A stretch of 64,000 nt of DNA from Burkholderiaceae bacterium 26 (GTDB lineage: Bacteria > Pseudomonadota > Gammaproteobacteria > Burkholderiales > Burkholderiaceae): NCBI GenBank assembly GCA_000955795.1, contig JYOB01000001.1, positions 270,301 to 334,300 of the forward strand, in the 5' to 3' direction. The notes under the pieces were generated by a model, which saw nothing but the letters and a program-made list of their open reading frames with translations, had not been told where the DNA came from and did no database searches. Shown in pieces: positions 35,435 through 45,032 of the stretch; positions within the stretch are counted from its first letter, which is position 1, and every line of letters begins with the position of its first letter. Both the position numbers and the translations under genes were made by a program.

Positions 35435-35468
35435 CGGCAGGGAGGGCTTCGGCCCTGCCGATTTTTTT
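35435..35468 (+). terminator. Rho-independent terminator / possible attenuator
   Basis: CGGCAGGG...CCCTGCCG (35435-35460) with an inner GGGC-TTCG-GCCC hairpin, then seven T. No gene on this strand ends just before it. It lies about 90 nt upstream of a small two-gene unit, so it may end an unannotated RNA or act as a leader attenuator. Confidence 0.7.
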
Positions 35469-35556
35469 GGTTTGTCTTGATCGGTATTGCAGACCTTGTC
35501 GTGTGCCCGCCCACCCTCACCGGTGGGTGGCTCCTCAATCAACCAGAGGCAAGACA

Positions 35557-35661
35557 ATGGATCAACCGACCCAAGCTGTACCCATCCCACGCGGGCATCG
35601 CCCCGCAAACTGTCACTTCACCTGCATCGCGCAACGTCCTCCGTCCGGAGGTGCCCGATGA
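35557..35661 (+). CDS. Small ORF, 34 aa, coupled to the next gene
   Basis: MDQPTQAVPIPRGHRP start with AGAGG 7 nt upstream. Its TGA overlaps the ATG of the next gene (ATGA). It may be a leader whose translation controls the downstream gene rather than a functional protein. Not recognised. Confidence 0.4.
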   Translation: MDQPTQAVPIPRGHRPANCHFTCIAQRPPSGGAR

Positions 35662-35936
35662 GCATTGAAGACAATCTCCTGTATGCACAAGGCGCCCTGA
35701 ACGGGCGGGATTATCTGCGGCGCACCCAGATGAACATGAAGATGCAGCGGCAGTTCATCCCCGAGACATTACGTTTGGAATACCAGCTTCGTGTCCAGAA
35801 CAAGGCCGTTGAGTATCAGGCCGGGTTTCTCGATGCAATTGGTGCTTTCATGCTGACGTCGCTGGATGGTGTGACAGTGGACTTGTACCGGTGGGAAGTT
35901 CTGAGCGTGCTTCAGCGCGCGAACAAGCTGAAATAA
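35658..35936 (+). CDS. Hypothetical protein, 92 aa
   Basis: MSIEDNLLYAQGALNGRDYL start; mostly helical, Gln/Arg-rich middle, ending LSVLQRANKLK. GGAGG is 8 nt upstream. Overlaps the 34-aa ORF. No family recognised. It lies in an accessory patch between the 21-bp repeat tract and the nat gene. Confidence 0.6.
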   Translation: MSIEDNLLYAQGALNGRDYLRRTQMNMKMQRQFIPETLRLEYQLRVQNKAVEYQAGFLDAIGAFMLTSLDGVTVDLYRWEVLSVLQRANKLK

Positions 35937-36111
35937 GAAAAACAGCAGTAAAAGCGAACCCGCGACGGGCGGGGGCGCTTGCAGAGACCGTATCTCGTTA
36001 TGTGTTGAACTGACCGTACTTTTTCATGGGGCAGCGGTAGCCCGTTATGCAGGTGACCTCGGACGCCAACAAGCCATCACTGCGGCGGAAAATCGGGATG
36101 CCAATGCAGTT

Positions 36112-36921
36112 TCAATCCCACCCCTCCACTCCCGGCACCCGCATCCCCTCCACCTCCGGCAAGTCAATCCCAAAGTACTCAGCCAACAGCCCCCGCAACG
36201 CGCGCCGGTCTTCCAATTCAAACCTGTGCGGCGTATTCCCGCGCCAGATCGTGGCATCCCGGTTCATCACCGTCACGCGCCCTTCGTCGGTCAATGACCG
36301 CATGAGGATGCGGTTCATGAACGGCGACGCCGGATACGTGCTCGTGTAGTGGTTCGCCATTTCGAAATCGATCGGGTAGTCCTGCTCCATCGAGGTGACC
36401 CAGGCGTCGACGGGCGTGTCGCTGCGCACCTGTGCACGGAGTATCCAGCGATCTTCATCGCGCGCCATCCAGTGCAGTTCGCCATCGATATTGGCTTGCG
36501 TGCCGTCCAGCGGCACAGGCACGCGAGGCGCCAGCCCGCCGAAACCCGGATCGATGACAAAGGTGCCCTCGGGCAGCGGCACCGTCAGGAACATGTGGGT
36601 GCGGGGCGCCTCGGGGCGCGGCGTCTGGATGATCACGCGCGACGAGTGGCGCGTGGGCTGAAAGCCAAGCCGCTCCAGCACGGCGGCAAACAAGGTGGCG
36701 TGCTCAAAGCAGTAGCCACCGCGGCGTGCGTGAACGAGCTTGTTCTGCAGGCTTTCCAGGTCGATGCGGATGCCGCGCCCGAGCAGCACGTCGAGGTTCT
36801 CGAACGGAATGTGCCGCATGTGCGCGTGCACCAACTGCGCGAGCGTGTCGTAGCTGGGGCGGGTGCTGCCGCCCCACTGGATGCGGTTGAAGTAGGCATC
36901 CAGGTTGAGTTGCGATGTCAC
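36112..36921 (-). CDS. nat: Arylamine N-acetyltransferase
   Basis: 269 aa. Transfers acetyl from acetyl-CoA to arylamines and hydrazines. Catalytic triad visible: Cys in RRGGYCFEHA, His in RTHMFLTV, Asp in VIDPGFGG; HIPFENLDVLLGR is the family start block. A GTG start at 36921 with AAGGAG 7 nt upstream is chosen over a longer frame. It lies 36 bp downstream of the MarR-GNAT gene on the same strand and is probably co-transcribed with it. Confidence 0.93.
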   Translation of the reverse strand: MTSQLNLDAYFNRIQWGGSTRPSYDTLAQLVHAHMRHIPFENLDVLLGRGIRIDLESLQNKLVHARRGGYCFEHATLFAAVLERLGFQPTRHSSRVIIQTPRPEAPRTHMFLTVPLPEGTFVIDPGFGGLAPRVPVPLDGTQANIDGELHWMARDEDRWILRAQVRSDTPVDAWVTSMEQDYPIDFEMANHYTSTYPASPFMNRILMRSLTDEGRVTVMNRDATIWRGNTPHRFELEDRRALRGLLAEYFGIDLPEVEGMRVPGVEGWD

Positions 36922-36956
36922 GTGTTGTCTCCTTGTGCGCCAGGGGCGACGCAACG

Positions 36957-37931
36957 TCAGCCCTGTTTGCGGCGTCGGAATTGCTGCTCGGTTACGGTGC
37001 TGCCCCACTGCGTGCCGGCTTCTTCCTGCGTGAGTTGAAAGCCGAACGATTCGTAGAGGTGGCGGGCGGCATCCAGGCCCTTGAAGGTGTTGAGGTACGT
37101 CTCGTCAAAGCGCTCATCAACAAAGCGCATGGCTTGCGACATGAGCTTACGGCCAACGCCGGTGCCACGCAGTGAATCATCCACGATGAACCAGCGCAGG
37201 TGGGCAACGCGCGCGTCCGAGTTGCCGTCAATGGCCAGGGATGCAAGGCTGCGGCCGTTTTCCACGCACAGCCAGAGCGCCTTGTTGGCGTCGGGCAGGG
37301 ATTGCGCAAAGTCGGCCAGCTCCTTGGCGACGCGGCGCTCGAAGAACACGCCAAACCCCCAGTGCTGCGCATAGAACCGGCCATGCAGGCTGGCGATATC
37401 GCCAATGCAGCCGGGCACGTAGCCTTGCACGATCTGCGGGCCGGCATCGGCGGGAGGTTGCGCGGGCTTGTGGTCGTTGTCATCAGCCAGCGCGCTGACG
37501 TATTGCGACAGCGATGCAACCAGCCGTTGCTGGTCTGCCGGGGTCAGGTGTCGCAGCGCATTGGAGACTTGGCTGGAAGCAAAGGCGTCGATCTTGCGCC
37601 GCAGTTGCTGGCCATCTTTGGTGAGGTGCAGTTCGGAAGATCGGGCGTCGTCTGCGCAGGTGCGGCGTTCGACCAGCCCGGCGGATTCCAGCCGGGTGAC
37701 CTGGCGGCTGGTGCTGGATTTATCCAGCCGCAGGCGTTCGGCCAAGTCGCGTGCCTGGATGCCGGGCGTGCCGGCAATCTCCAGGATCGCGTGCACCGCA
37801 GACGGCGGCAGGTCGCTTTCAGCCAGCGTGTTGCGCATGAAGCCGAGTTCGCGAACGAGCTTGCGCGAAATCTCCCGCAGCTCGCGGATGGTCTGCTCGC
37901 GTGATTGCGTGGGCGCTTCAATGAAATCCAT
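36957..37931 (-). CDS. MarR-type regulator fused to GNAT acetyltransferase
   Basis: 324 aa. Residues 1-150 are a MarR winged helix (PGIQARDLAERLRLDKSSTS, then DDARSSELHLTKDG wing). Residues 165-320 are a GNAT domain with the acetyl-CoA loop DDSLRGTGVGRKLM. The fusion is known in several proteobacteria, function unclear. The next gene is another acetyl-CoA-using enzyme (nat). A near-perfect 13-bp inverted repeat lies just before the start, so it is likely autoregulated. Confidence 0.9.
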   Translation of the reverse strand: MDFIEAPTQSREQTIRELREISRKLVRELGFMRNTLAESDLPPSAVHAILEIAGTPGIQARDLAERLRLDKSSTSRQVTRLESAGLVERRTCADDARSSELHLTKDGQQLRRKIDAFASSQVSNALRHLTPADQQRLVASLSQYVSALADDNDHKPAQPPADAGPQIVQGYVPGCIGDIASLHGRFYAQHWGFGVFFERRVAKELADFAQSLPDANKALWLCVENGRSLASLAIDGNSDARVAHLRWFIVDDSLRGTGVGRKLMSQAMRFVDERFDETYLNTFKGLDAARHLYESFGFQLTQEEAGTQWGSTVTEQQFRRRKQG

Positions 37932-37947
37932 ACCGGCCTCGATTAGT

Positions 37948-37980
37948 TGTTTCGCGCAACCAATATAGTTGCACGAAACA
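37948..37980. promoter_or_regulatory. Operator for the MarR-GNAT gene
   Basis: TGTTTCGCGCAAC (37948-37960), spacer CAATATA, GTTGCACGAAACA (37968-37980): inverted repeat with 12 of 13 matches, 17 bp before the start codon. It is a strong candidate MarR-type autoregulatory site. Confidence 0.7.
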
Positions 37981-38040
37981 CCCTTTTCAAGGCTCAGCGG
38001 TGCCGTGGCGGGCAGCGCCTAAGAGACTTGTCGCCGGTGC

Positions 38041-39615
38041 TCAGGCAAACGCAGGCCGACCGGCTCCATCCGACAGACGGAATACCGACACCGCGCGGCG
38101 CAGCGTCGTCGCCTGTTCCTCCAGCGATTGCGCTGCCGCTGCGGCCTGCTCGACCAACGCGGCGTTCTGCTGCGTGACTTCGTCCATCTGCGTGACGGCC
38201 TGGTTGACCTGCTCGATGCCGCGGCTTTGCTCGGCAGAGGCGGCGGCAATCTCGGCCACGATCTCCGATACGCGGCGGATGGCCTCTTTCACTTCGCTCA
38301 TGGTCTCGCCCACCGCAGCCGCCTGTTGCGAGCCCGCCTGCACCACGGCAACGGAGTCGCCAATCAGCCCCTTGATCTCCTTGGCGGCGGAGGCCGAGCG
38401 TTGCGCAAGCGTGCGCACCTCGCTGGCGACGACGGCAAAACCCCTGCCCTGCTCGCCGGCGCGCGCAGCTTCCACTGCGGCATTCAGCGCGAGGATGTTG
38501 GTCTGGAAGGCGATGCCTTCAATCAGCCCCGTGATCTCGGAAATCTTGCCGGAGCTGGTGCTGATCTGGTCAATCGTGCCGACCATGGCCTGCACGGCCT
38601 CGTTGCCTGCCTGCGCGATGGTGCTGGCGCTGGCGGCCAAGCTGTCGGCCTGGGCGGCGTTCTCGGCGTTCTGTTTCACGGTCTCGGTCAACTGCGTCAT
38701 GCTCGACGCCGTTTCCTCAAGTGATGCGGCCTGCTGTTCCGTGCGGGCAGACAGATCAATGTTGCCGGCTGCAATTTCCTTGGAAGCCACCGTCACGGAT
38801 TCGGCCGATACCTTGATGCCGCGCACCGTCTCGGTCAACTGTCGATCCATCGAGCGCAGTGCGGCCAGCAGCTCACCAAACTCGCCCTGCGTGTCGATCA
38901 CGATGTTGTTCTCCAACCGCCCGCCGGCAATGTGGTTGGCAACGTCCACCGCGCGGCTGAGCGGGCGAGAGATCGCGCGCAGCAGATACCAGCACATGCC
39001 CACGCCCACCGCAAACCCAGCGCACACCAGCACAACAGCCATGGTGAAGATGGAGTGGTAGGTGGCTTCGCTGTCATCGACAGCCAACTTGGCCTGCTGC
39101 AGGTTGATGGCAATGTCCTTTGCGAGCAGGTCGCTCACGGCTTGTCCAGAACGGGCGTGGCGGTTGATGATTTGCGCGGCCACGTCGTGCTGGCCTGCCT
39201 GCAGCGCTTCAATCGCTTCGTTCGTGGCCGTGTTGAATTGCGGCAGGGCATCGTTGACCTTGCTGGCGACATCGCGTTCCTGTTCGCTCGTCACGCTGGC
39301 GGGGTAGTACTGCTTCCAAGCACCATTGATCTGGTCCAGATCCGTGCGGATGGTGCGCACGGCCGCTGCAACTTGCGCGGCATCGTCAGTGAAGACCTGC
39401 GCGCGCCGCAGTTGCAGGCGTATGTCCAGCTGCGCCGTCCGAAGCTCGGCAAGCTGCGCGATGGGCAGCGTGTTGCTGGTATATGCGGCGTTAATGTTGG
39501 CGTTCAGGCGCATCAGGCCGCGTACCCCAAACACACCGGTGGCCAGCAGCAGCACCAGACACAGACCAAACGCCCCGAGCAACTTGAAGCGCACCGAATG
39601 CACGATAGACGGCAT
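38041..39615 (-). CDS. Methyl-accepting chemotaxis protein
   Basis: 524 aa. TM1 about residues 12-31, a periplasmic four-helix-bundle domain with [20 protein letters not shown]2 about 190-210, HAMP, and the signalling tip [20 protein letters not shown]. No C-terminal pentapeptide. Strongly similar in the cytoplasmic half to the receptor at 26497-28083 but different outside, so a different ligand. A sigma-28-like promoter lies upstream. Confidence 0.93.
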   Translation of the reverse strand: MPSIVHSVRFKLLGAFGLCLVLLLATGVFGVRGLMRLNANINAAYTSNTLPIAQLAELRTAQLDIRLQLRRAQVFTDDAAQVAAAVRTIRTDLDQINGAWKQYYPASVTSEQERDVASKVNDALPQFNTATNEAIEALQAGQHDVAAQIINRHARSGQAVSDLLAKDIAINLQQAKLAVDDSEATYHSIFTMAVVLVCAGFAVGVGMCWYLLRAISRPLSRAVDVANHIAGGRLENNIVIDTQGEFGELLAALRSMDRQLTETVRGIKVSAESVTVASKEIAAGNIDLSARTEQQAASLEETASSMTQLTETVKQNAENAAQADSLAASASTIAQAGNEAVQAMVGTIDQISTSSGKISEITGLIEGIAFQTNILALNAAVEAARAGEQGRGFAVVASEVRTLAQRSASAAKEIKGLIGDSVAVVQAGSQQAAAVGETMSEVKEAIRRVSEIVAEIAAASAEQSRGIEQVNQAVTQMDEVTQQNAALVEQAAAAAQSLEEQATTLRRAVSVFRLSDGAGRPAFA

Positions 39616-39679
39616 GATTTCCCCCCGACTTGTTTATCCGGAGGCATGTGCCCCCGATTTAAGGATGTTCTATATCTGC

Positions 39680-39705
39680 ATATCGGTAGGCCATGAAATA
39701 CCTTA
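39680..39705 (-). promoter_or_regulatory. Sigma-28 (FliA)-like promoter
   Basis: Minus strand TAAG (39705-39702), 15 nt, CCGATA (39686-39681), close to TAAA-N15-GCCGATAA of flagellar class III promoters. It is 65 bp before the chemoreceptor start. The first G of GCCGATAA and the last A of TAAA differ. Confidence 0.45.
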
Positions 39706-39840
39706 AGTGCGTGAGTCAAAGCGCCCACATCGCGCTCTGCACTGGTGCATGCATGACGGAATCGAGTGCGTGAGGGGAGACATCCGAGGGCCGGCCCGCG
39801 CGAGCGACGAGCCGACCTCGAGCAGCGCGAGCGTGCGTGC

Positions 39841-40914
39841 CTAGTTGAACGGCGGCATGGCATGCGACCGCATGACGATGGCCGAGGGAGCTGTGTCCTT
39901 GGTCGTCTCATTCGGGCGCCGCACAGGCTTGTGCGGGCTTGACGGCGGCACCGACACCCCGCGTTGCGCGCGCCCCAGAAAACGCTGCATGAGGCAGAAC
40001 ACGCACAGCAACACCCCAATGGCGATGCGCGCCCACCAGGAGCTGAGCGTGCCGTCAAAGGTGATCAACGACTGGATGACGCCGAGCAACAGCACGCCCA
40101 CCACGCTACCGCTGATAAGCCCCACGCCGCCGGTCAGCAACGTGCCACCGACCACGGTGGCGGCAATGGCATCCAGCTCCATGCCTTGTGCATGCAGGCC
40201 GTAGCCGGAGAGCATGTAGAACGTGACCAGCACGCCGCCCAGTGCCGAGCAGAAGCCGCTGAGTACATAGACGAGGATGCGCGTGCGCGCCACCGGCAAG
40301 CCCATCAGCAAGGCGGAGCGTTCATTGCCGCCCAGCGCATAGACCGTGCGGCCGAAGCGGCTGCAATGCGCGAGCCACGCCGCAGCGGCAAACACCACCA
40401 GCGCAATCACCACGCTGGGCGACACGTAGTTGCCGCCGCCCACCTGGATCTTGTATTGCGACAGCGTGGTGTAGATCGGGTCGGTAATGCTGATCGAATC
40501 AATGCTGATGAGGTAGCACAGCCCCCGCGCGAGGAACATGCCGCCCAGCGTGACGATAAACGGCTGGATGCGGAACACCTGGATCAGCACGCCCATCATC
40601 AAGCCGAACAGGCTCCCGACAGCGAGCACCAGCGGCACCACCACGCCAATCGACCAGCCGTGATGTTCAACCAGCGCGGCGGAAATCATGGTGGTCAGCG
40701 CCACCACCGCCCCCACAGACAGGTCGATGCCACCCGACAGAATGACGAACGTCATGCCAATGGCAACGACCATCAGGAACGCGTTATCGATCAGCAGATT
40801 GAGAAACACCTGCACGCTGAAGAAGCCCGTGTAAGTCACAGACCCGAAGCCGAACAACAGCGCAAACAGGAACAGCGTGACGTAGAACGGCAAGCGCCGT
40901 GGATTGATTCTCAT
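39841..40914 (-). CDS. yjfF: Sugar ABC transporter permease (YjfF-type)
   Basis: 357 aa, 8-10 membrane helices. GGIDLSVGAVVALT and TLGGMFLARGLCYLIS, then AIAATVVGGTLLTGG are the RbsC/BPD_transp_2 signatures. The YjfF assignment rests on gene order with ytfQRT. A polar tail of about 45 residues (PPSSPHKPVRRPNETTKD) is longer than usual. ATGA overlap with the upstream permease gene. Confidence 0.8.
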   Translation of the reverse strand: MRINPRRLPFYVTLFLFALLFGFGSVTYTGFFSVQVFLNLLIDNAFLMVVAIGMTFVILSGGIDLSVGAVVALTTMISAALVEHHGWSIGVVVPLVLAVGSLFGLMMGVLIQVFRIQPFIVTLGGMFLARGLCYLISIDSISITDPIYTTLSQYKIQVGGGNYVSPSVVIALVVFAAAAWLAHCSRFGRTVYALGGNERSALLMGLPVARTRILVYVLSGFCSALGGVLVTFYMLSGYGLHAQGMELDAIAATVVGGTLLTGGVGLISGSVVGVLLLGVIQSLITFDGTLSSWWARIAIGVLLCVFCLMQRFLGRAQRGVSVPPSSPHKPVRRPNETTKDTAPSAIVMRSHAMPPFN

Positions 40915-41960
40915 GACTGCGCCCCTGCACGGCTTTGGCGTTGAAAGAACATGCCGCGAAACGCCTCCGATTGCGCCAGGCACACGGCAAACACCACCAC
41001 GGCTTTAACGACGAGGTTGATCTCGGGCGGCACGCCCATCGAGTAGATCGCATAGGTGAGCGTCTGGATGATGAGCGCGCCGATCACGCTGCCCCACAGG
41101 CTGAACTTGCCGCCCACCAGCGAGGTACCGCCCAGCGTGACGGCCAGGATGGCGTCAAGCTCAAGCAGCAGCCCAGCGTTATTGCCGTCCGCGCTCTTGA
41201 CGTTCGAACAGATGATGAGCCCGGCAATGCCGGCCATGGCACCGCAGAATCCGTAGATGCCAAACAGCAGCGCCTTGGTGTTCAGCCCCGCAAGCCGTGC
41301 GGCCACCGGGTTGATGCCGACGGCCTCGATAAACAGGCCCAGCGCCGTGCGATGCATCAACAACAGCAGCAGGCCCAGCACAGCGGCCGCGATGTACAGC
41401 CCGAACGGCAGCCCAAACAGATAGCCGTTGCCCACAAAGAAGAACGGCTCGTAGTAGACGGTGATGATCTGCCCGCCGGTAATGAGCTGCGCCACGCCGC
41501 GCCCGGCCACCATCAGGATCAGCGTGGCAATGATGGGCTGCATGCCTGCACCGGCCACCAGCAGGCCATTCCACAGGCCGCACACCAGCGCTGCGCCCAC
41601 GGCAGCCAGCAGCGCCAGCAGCAGCGGCACCTTGGTCACATACACGGGCAAGCCGTTCTGCACTACCAACGTGCCGCCGATGAGCGATGCGGCAATGGCA
41701 CCGGAAATGGCCACCACCGCGCCCACTGAAATATCGATGCCGCCCACGGCAATCACCAGCGTCATGCCCAGGGATATGAGCATCAGCGGCGCGGCGCGGT
41801 TGAGGATGTCGATCAGGCTGCCGTAGAGGTGTCCGCCGCGGATGTCGAGGTGAAAGAAATGCGGGTTGAACCACGCGTTGAGCAGACACAGCAGGAGGAG
41901 CGTCACGCACGGCCAGAACAATCGGTGGCCGGTGAGTGCGCGCAGGTTGGCGGAGTTCAT
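40911..41960 (-). CDS. ytfT: Sugar ABC transporter permease (YtfT-type)
   Basis: 349 aa, about ten membrane helices. GGIDISVGAVVAISGAIAA and ILAVTLGGTSLVGGKF are the permease signatures. With YjfF it should form the heterodimeric channel. Stop and start codons overlap those of yjfF and ytfR (ATGA both times). Confidence 0.8.
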   Translation of the reverse strand: MNSANLRALTGHRLFWPCVTLLLLCLLNAWFNPHFFHLDIRGGHLYGSLIDILNRAAPLMLISLGMTLVIAVGGIDISVGAVVAISGAIAASLIGGTLVVQNGLPVYVTKVPLLLALLAAVGAALVCGLWNGLLVAGAGMQPIIATLILMVAGRGVAQLITGGQIITVYYEPFFFVGNGYLFGLPFGLYIAAAVLGLLLLLMHRTALGLFIEAVGINPVAARLAGLNTKALLFGIYGFCGAMAGIAGLIICSNVKSADGNNAGLLLELDAILAVTLGGTSLVGGKFSLWGSVIGALIIQTLTYAIYSMGVPPEINLVVKAVVVFAVCLAQSEAFRGMFFQRQSRAGAQS

Positions 41961-43546
41961 GCGGCGCCTCCGGTGGTGTTGGACTGGGTGTTGGACTGGC
42001 CGGCAGGCACGTCGCCACCGGCAATCACGTGGCACAGGTTGTCTTCGGTCACATCGGCGCCGGCAAGCTCGCCCACCTTCTTGCGATCACGCAGGATCGC
42101 CAGCCGGTGGCTCACACGCAGCACTTCCGGCAACTCGCTGGAGATGAACAGGATGGCCATGCCCTTGCGGCACTGCGCGGTCACCAGGTCCATGATGTCG
42201 AGCTTGGCGGCAATGTCGATGCCGCGCGTGGGCTCATCCAGGATCAGCATGGCCGGGTCGGTCGCCAGCCAGCGTGCGAGCACGGCTTTCTGCTGGTTGC
42301 CGCCCGAGAGTTGGCCGATGGGCTTTTCAGCGTCGGGCGTCTTGATGCCCAGTTGGGCGATGTACTGGTCGGCAATCTCGCGCTGGCGCTTCTTGGGCAG
42401 ATAGCGGAACAGCCCACGCTTGGCCTGCAGCGCGAGGATGATGTTCTCGCGAATCGACAGCTCGGCAATGATGCCCTCGGTCTTGCGGTCTTCCGGGCAG
42501 AAGCCGATGCCCTGCCGGATGGCGTCACGGGGGGAGCTGAACTGATGCGCCTGGCCCTGCACGTTGATCGAACCCGCATCGTTGCGATCCACGCCAAACA
42601 GCAGGCGCGCGGTCTCGGTGCGGCCCGAGCCCAGCAGGCCGCCCAGGCCCAGCACCTGCCCGGGGCGGACGTCCAGATCGAGCGGCTGCACGACGCCACG
42701 GCGGCCCATGCCGCGCGCGGTCAGAAACGCTGGCGCCGTGTCATCCACCGGCGGCACCTCGGTGCGCTCGAAGCGGCTTGCATCAATGTCGCGCCCGACC
42801 ATCTTGTTGATCAATTGCAGTTGCGGCAGATCGCGCGCAGCGTATTCGCCTTCCAGCCGGCCGTTGCGCAGCACGGTAATGCGGTCGGCAATGGCGTAGG
42901 TCTGCTCCAGAAAATGCGTGACGAACAGCACAGCCATGCCGCGCGCCTTGAGCGTGCGAATGGCGGCAAACAGGCGCGCCACTTCGTCGTCGTCCAGGCT
43001 GGAGGTAGGCTCGTCCAGGATCAGGATGCGGGCTTCGGTGGATAGCGCGCGGGCAATCGCCACCATCTGCTGAATGGCCACCGGATAGAGCGACAGCGGC
43101 AGCGTCACGTCGATGTGGATGTTCAGATCGGCCAGCAGCGCCTGCGCGGCGCGGTTGGTGCCGCGCCAGTCGATGCTGCCCATGCGCATGGGAAAGCGGC
43201 CGATGTGGATGTTCTCAGCCACGGTCAGGTTGGGGCAGAGATTGACCTCCTGATACACCGTGCTGATGCCGAGCTTTTGCGCCTCCAGCGGCGAGCCCGG
43301 AGCGATGGGCTGACCGCCGAGCAGGATCTCGCCCGCATCGGGCGCCTCCACACCGGTCAACACCTTGATGAGCGTCGATTTGCCGGCGCCGTTCTGCCCC
43401 ATCAAGGCATGCACTTCACCGGGAAACAAGCGGAAATCGACCCCGGCCAGCGCCTGCACGCCAGGAAAGTTCTTGGAGATGCCGCGCATGTGCAGCAACG
43501 CGCCACGGGCATCTGACGCGGCGGCATGATCAACGTGATCCGACAT
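41957..43546 (-). CDS. ytfR: Sugar ABC transporter ATP-binding protein (YtfR-type)
   Basis: 529 aa with two fused ATPase domains. Domain 1: [12 protein letters not shown] and LILDEPTSSLDDDE. Domain 2: the degenerate [27 protein letters not shown] and [11 protein letters not shown]. The asymmetric second Walker A is normal for RbsA/XylG-type ATPases. ATG 43546 follows the short frame extension. Confidence 0.87.
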   Translation of the reverse strand: MSDHVDHAAASDARGALLHMRGISKNFPGVQALAGVDFRLFPGEVHALMGQNGAGKSTLIKVLTGVEAPDAGEILLGGQPIAPGSPLEAQKLGISTVYQEVNLCPNLTVAENIHIGRFPMRMGSIDWRGTNRAAQALLADLNIHIDVTLPLSLYPVAIQQMVAIARALSTEARILILDEPTSSLDDDEVARLFAAIRTLKARGMAVLFVTHFLEQTYAIADRITVLRNGRLEGEYAARDLPQLQLINKMVGRDIDASRFERTEVPPVDDTAPAFLTARGMGRRGVVQPLDLDVRPGQVLGLGGLLGSGRTETARLLFGVDRNDAGSINVQGQAHQFSSPRDAIRQGIGFCPEDRKTEGIIAELSIRENIILALQAKRGLFRYLPKKRQREIADQYIAQLGIKTPDAEKPIGQLSGGNQQKAVLARWLATDPAMLILDEPTRGIDIAAKLDIMDLVTAQCRKGMAILFISSELPEVLRVSHRLAILRDRKKVGELAGADVTEDNLCHVIAGGDVPAGQSNTQSNTTGGAA

Positions 43547-43648
43547 GGATGTCACCTGTTGATGGAGCATGCCGGCAAGGCGGAGTCACCCGCCCTGCCG
43601 GCATGCTCCAGTTCAGCAAAGGGCTTGCGAACGCAGCTCAGTACTCAC

Positions 43649-44638
43649 TCAGTACTTGCGGTTCGGAAACTCCTTGGCCGCCACGTCCATCGGGAAGATG
43701 CCTTCCTTGGTGACGATGCGCTTGGGCACGGTCTTGCCCGCCAGCACGGCGCGCGCGGTATCCATCAGCTGCGGCCCGAGCAGCGGGCTGCATTCCACCG
43801 TGACGTTCAGCTTGCCGGCCATCATGGCTTCAAACGCGCCCTTCACGCCGTCGATGGAGATGATGGTGATGTCCTTGCCCGGCTTGAGGCCGGCCTCTTC
43901 AATGGCCTGGATGGCGCCAATCGCCATGTCGTCGTTGTGCGCAAACAGCACGTTGATCTTCTTGCCCTCGGCCTTGAGGAAGGCTTCCATCACCTCCTTG
44001 CCCTTGGCGCGGGTGAAGTCGCCGGTTTGCGAGCGGATGATCTTGTAGTGCGGATCGGCCTTGATGATTTCCTCAAAGCCACGCTTGCGGTCGATGGCAG
44101 GCGCTGAGCCGACGGTGCCTTGCAGCTCGACGATGTTCACGTCGCCGCCCTTGGGCTTGACGTTCTCAAGCAGCCAGCGGCCCGCCTTGCGGCCTTCCTC
44201 GACGAAATCCGAACCGATGAAGGTGGTGTAGAGCGAGGGGTCCTTGCTGTCGATACCCCGGTCAGTGAGGATGACCGGAATCTTGGCGGCCTTGGCCTCT
44301 TGCAGCACGGTGTCCCAACCGGATTCCACCACTGGCGAGAACGCAATGATGTCGACCTTCTGCGCGATATACGAGCGGATCGCCTTGATCTGGTTTTCCT
44401 GCTTCTGCTGCGCGTCGGAGAACTTGAGGTTCACGCCCTGCGCCTTGGCCGTCGATTTGATGGATTCCGAATTGGCGGTGCGCCATTCGCTCTCTGCACC
44501 CACCTGGGCAAAGCCCATGGTGAACGACTTGTCAGCCGCGTGAGCCACTGTGGTAAAGCCCGTGACCAGCAGCACGCCGGCTGCGGCCAGGAAGGTCAAC
44601 ACGGTCCGTCTGGCGCTCGCAGCGCTCGTTTTTTCCAT
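43649..44638 (-). CDS. ytfQ: Sugar ABC transporter substrate-binding protein (YtfQ-type)
   Basis: 329 aa with a signal peptide ending VAHAAD. Periplasmic type I fold: FTMGFAQVGAESEWRTANSE, IIAFSPVVESGWD, LTDRGIDSKDPSLYTTFIGSD and FAHNDDMAIGAIQ. These blocks match the galactofuranose-binding YtfQ group. First gene of the importer operon. A perfect 8-bp dyad lies about 185 bp upstream, between it and the divergent GntR gene. Confidence 0.85.
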   Translation of the reverse strand: MEKTSAASARRTVLTFLAAAGVLLVTGFTTVAHAADKSFTMGFAQVGAESEWRTANSESIKSTAKAQGVNLKFSDAQQKQENQIKAIRSYIAQKVDIIAFSPVVESGWDTVLQEAKAAKIPVILTDRGIDSKDPSLYTTFIGSDFVEEGRKAGRWLLENVKPKGGDVNIVELQGTVGSAPAIDRKRGFEEIIKADPHYKIIRSQTGDFTRAKGKEVMEAFLKAEGKKINVLFAHNDDMAIGAIQAIEEAGLKPGKDITIISIDGVKGAFEAMMAGKLNVTVECSPLLGPQLMDTARAVLAGKTVPKRIVTKEGIFPMDVAAKEFPNRKY

Positions 44639-44821
44639 CGTTTGTCTCCTTTATGGTGGGACGCAGCCTGTGACTGCCCCCGGGGCTGCGCACGTCGTCT
44701 TTGCAACGCGGTACACGAGTCAAATCCGGCATGTGGCGCCCGTCTTCCCTTGCCGGTGATTCGTGGTGAGCCATGGTATTGACTGCCTGACATGACCGTC
44801 TAATGTTTTTTTGGGGGCCAA

Positions 44822-44843
44822 CTGATATCGCTTTTGATATCAG
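44822..44843. promoter_or_regulatory. Perfect dyad in the ytfQ/gntR divergent gap
   Basis: CTGATATC (44822-44829), GCTTTT, GATATCAG (44836-44843). The 394-bp gap 44639-45032 otherwise shows no gene. The dyad is a likely operator for the adjacent GntR/UTRA protein or another sugar regulator; its short loop and lack of a T tail argue against a terminator. Confidence 0.5.
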
Positions 44844-45032
44844 ACAGGGCGGTTGAACATCGTGCAGCGCACCAAAATCGCGCAAGGTGACGGCATCCGT
44901 GCGGCCCGCTCAGCCAGAGCTGCCGCGGTGGCGCATGCCAAAAACCGAGCATGCATATCGAAAAAGCTTCGTTCCGCTGAATACGGCTGCTTCATACACT
45001 GGGCGCACTTGTTATGACGAGTTCCGCGCCTG

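Noticed and set aside
35153-35668. 171-residue plus-strand frame across the repeat tract
   Set aside because: Runs through the repeats, a terminator and the 34-aa ORF with no ribosome site; composition reflects the repeats.
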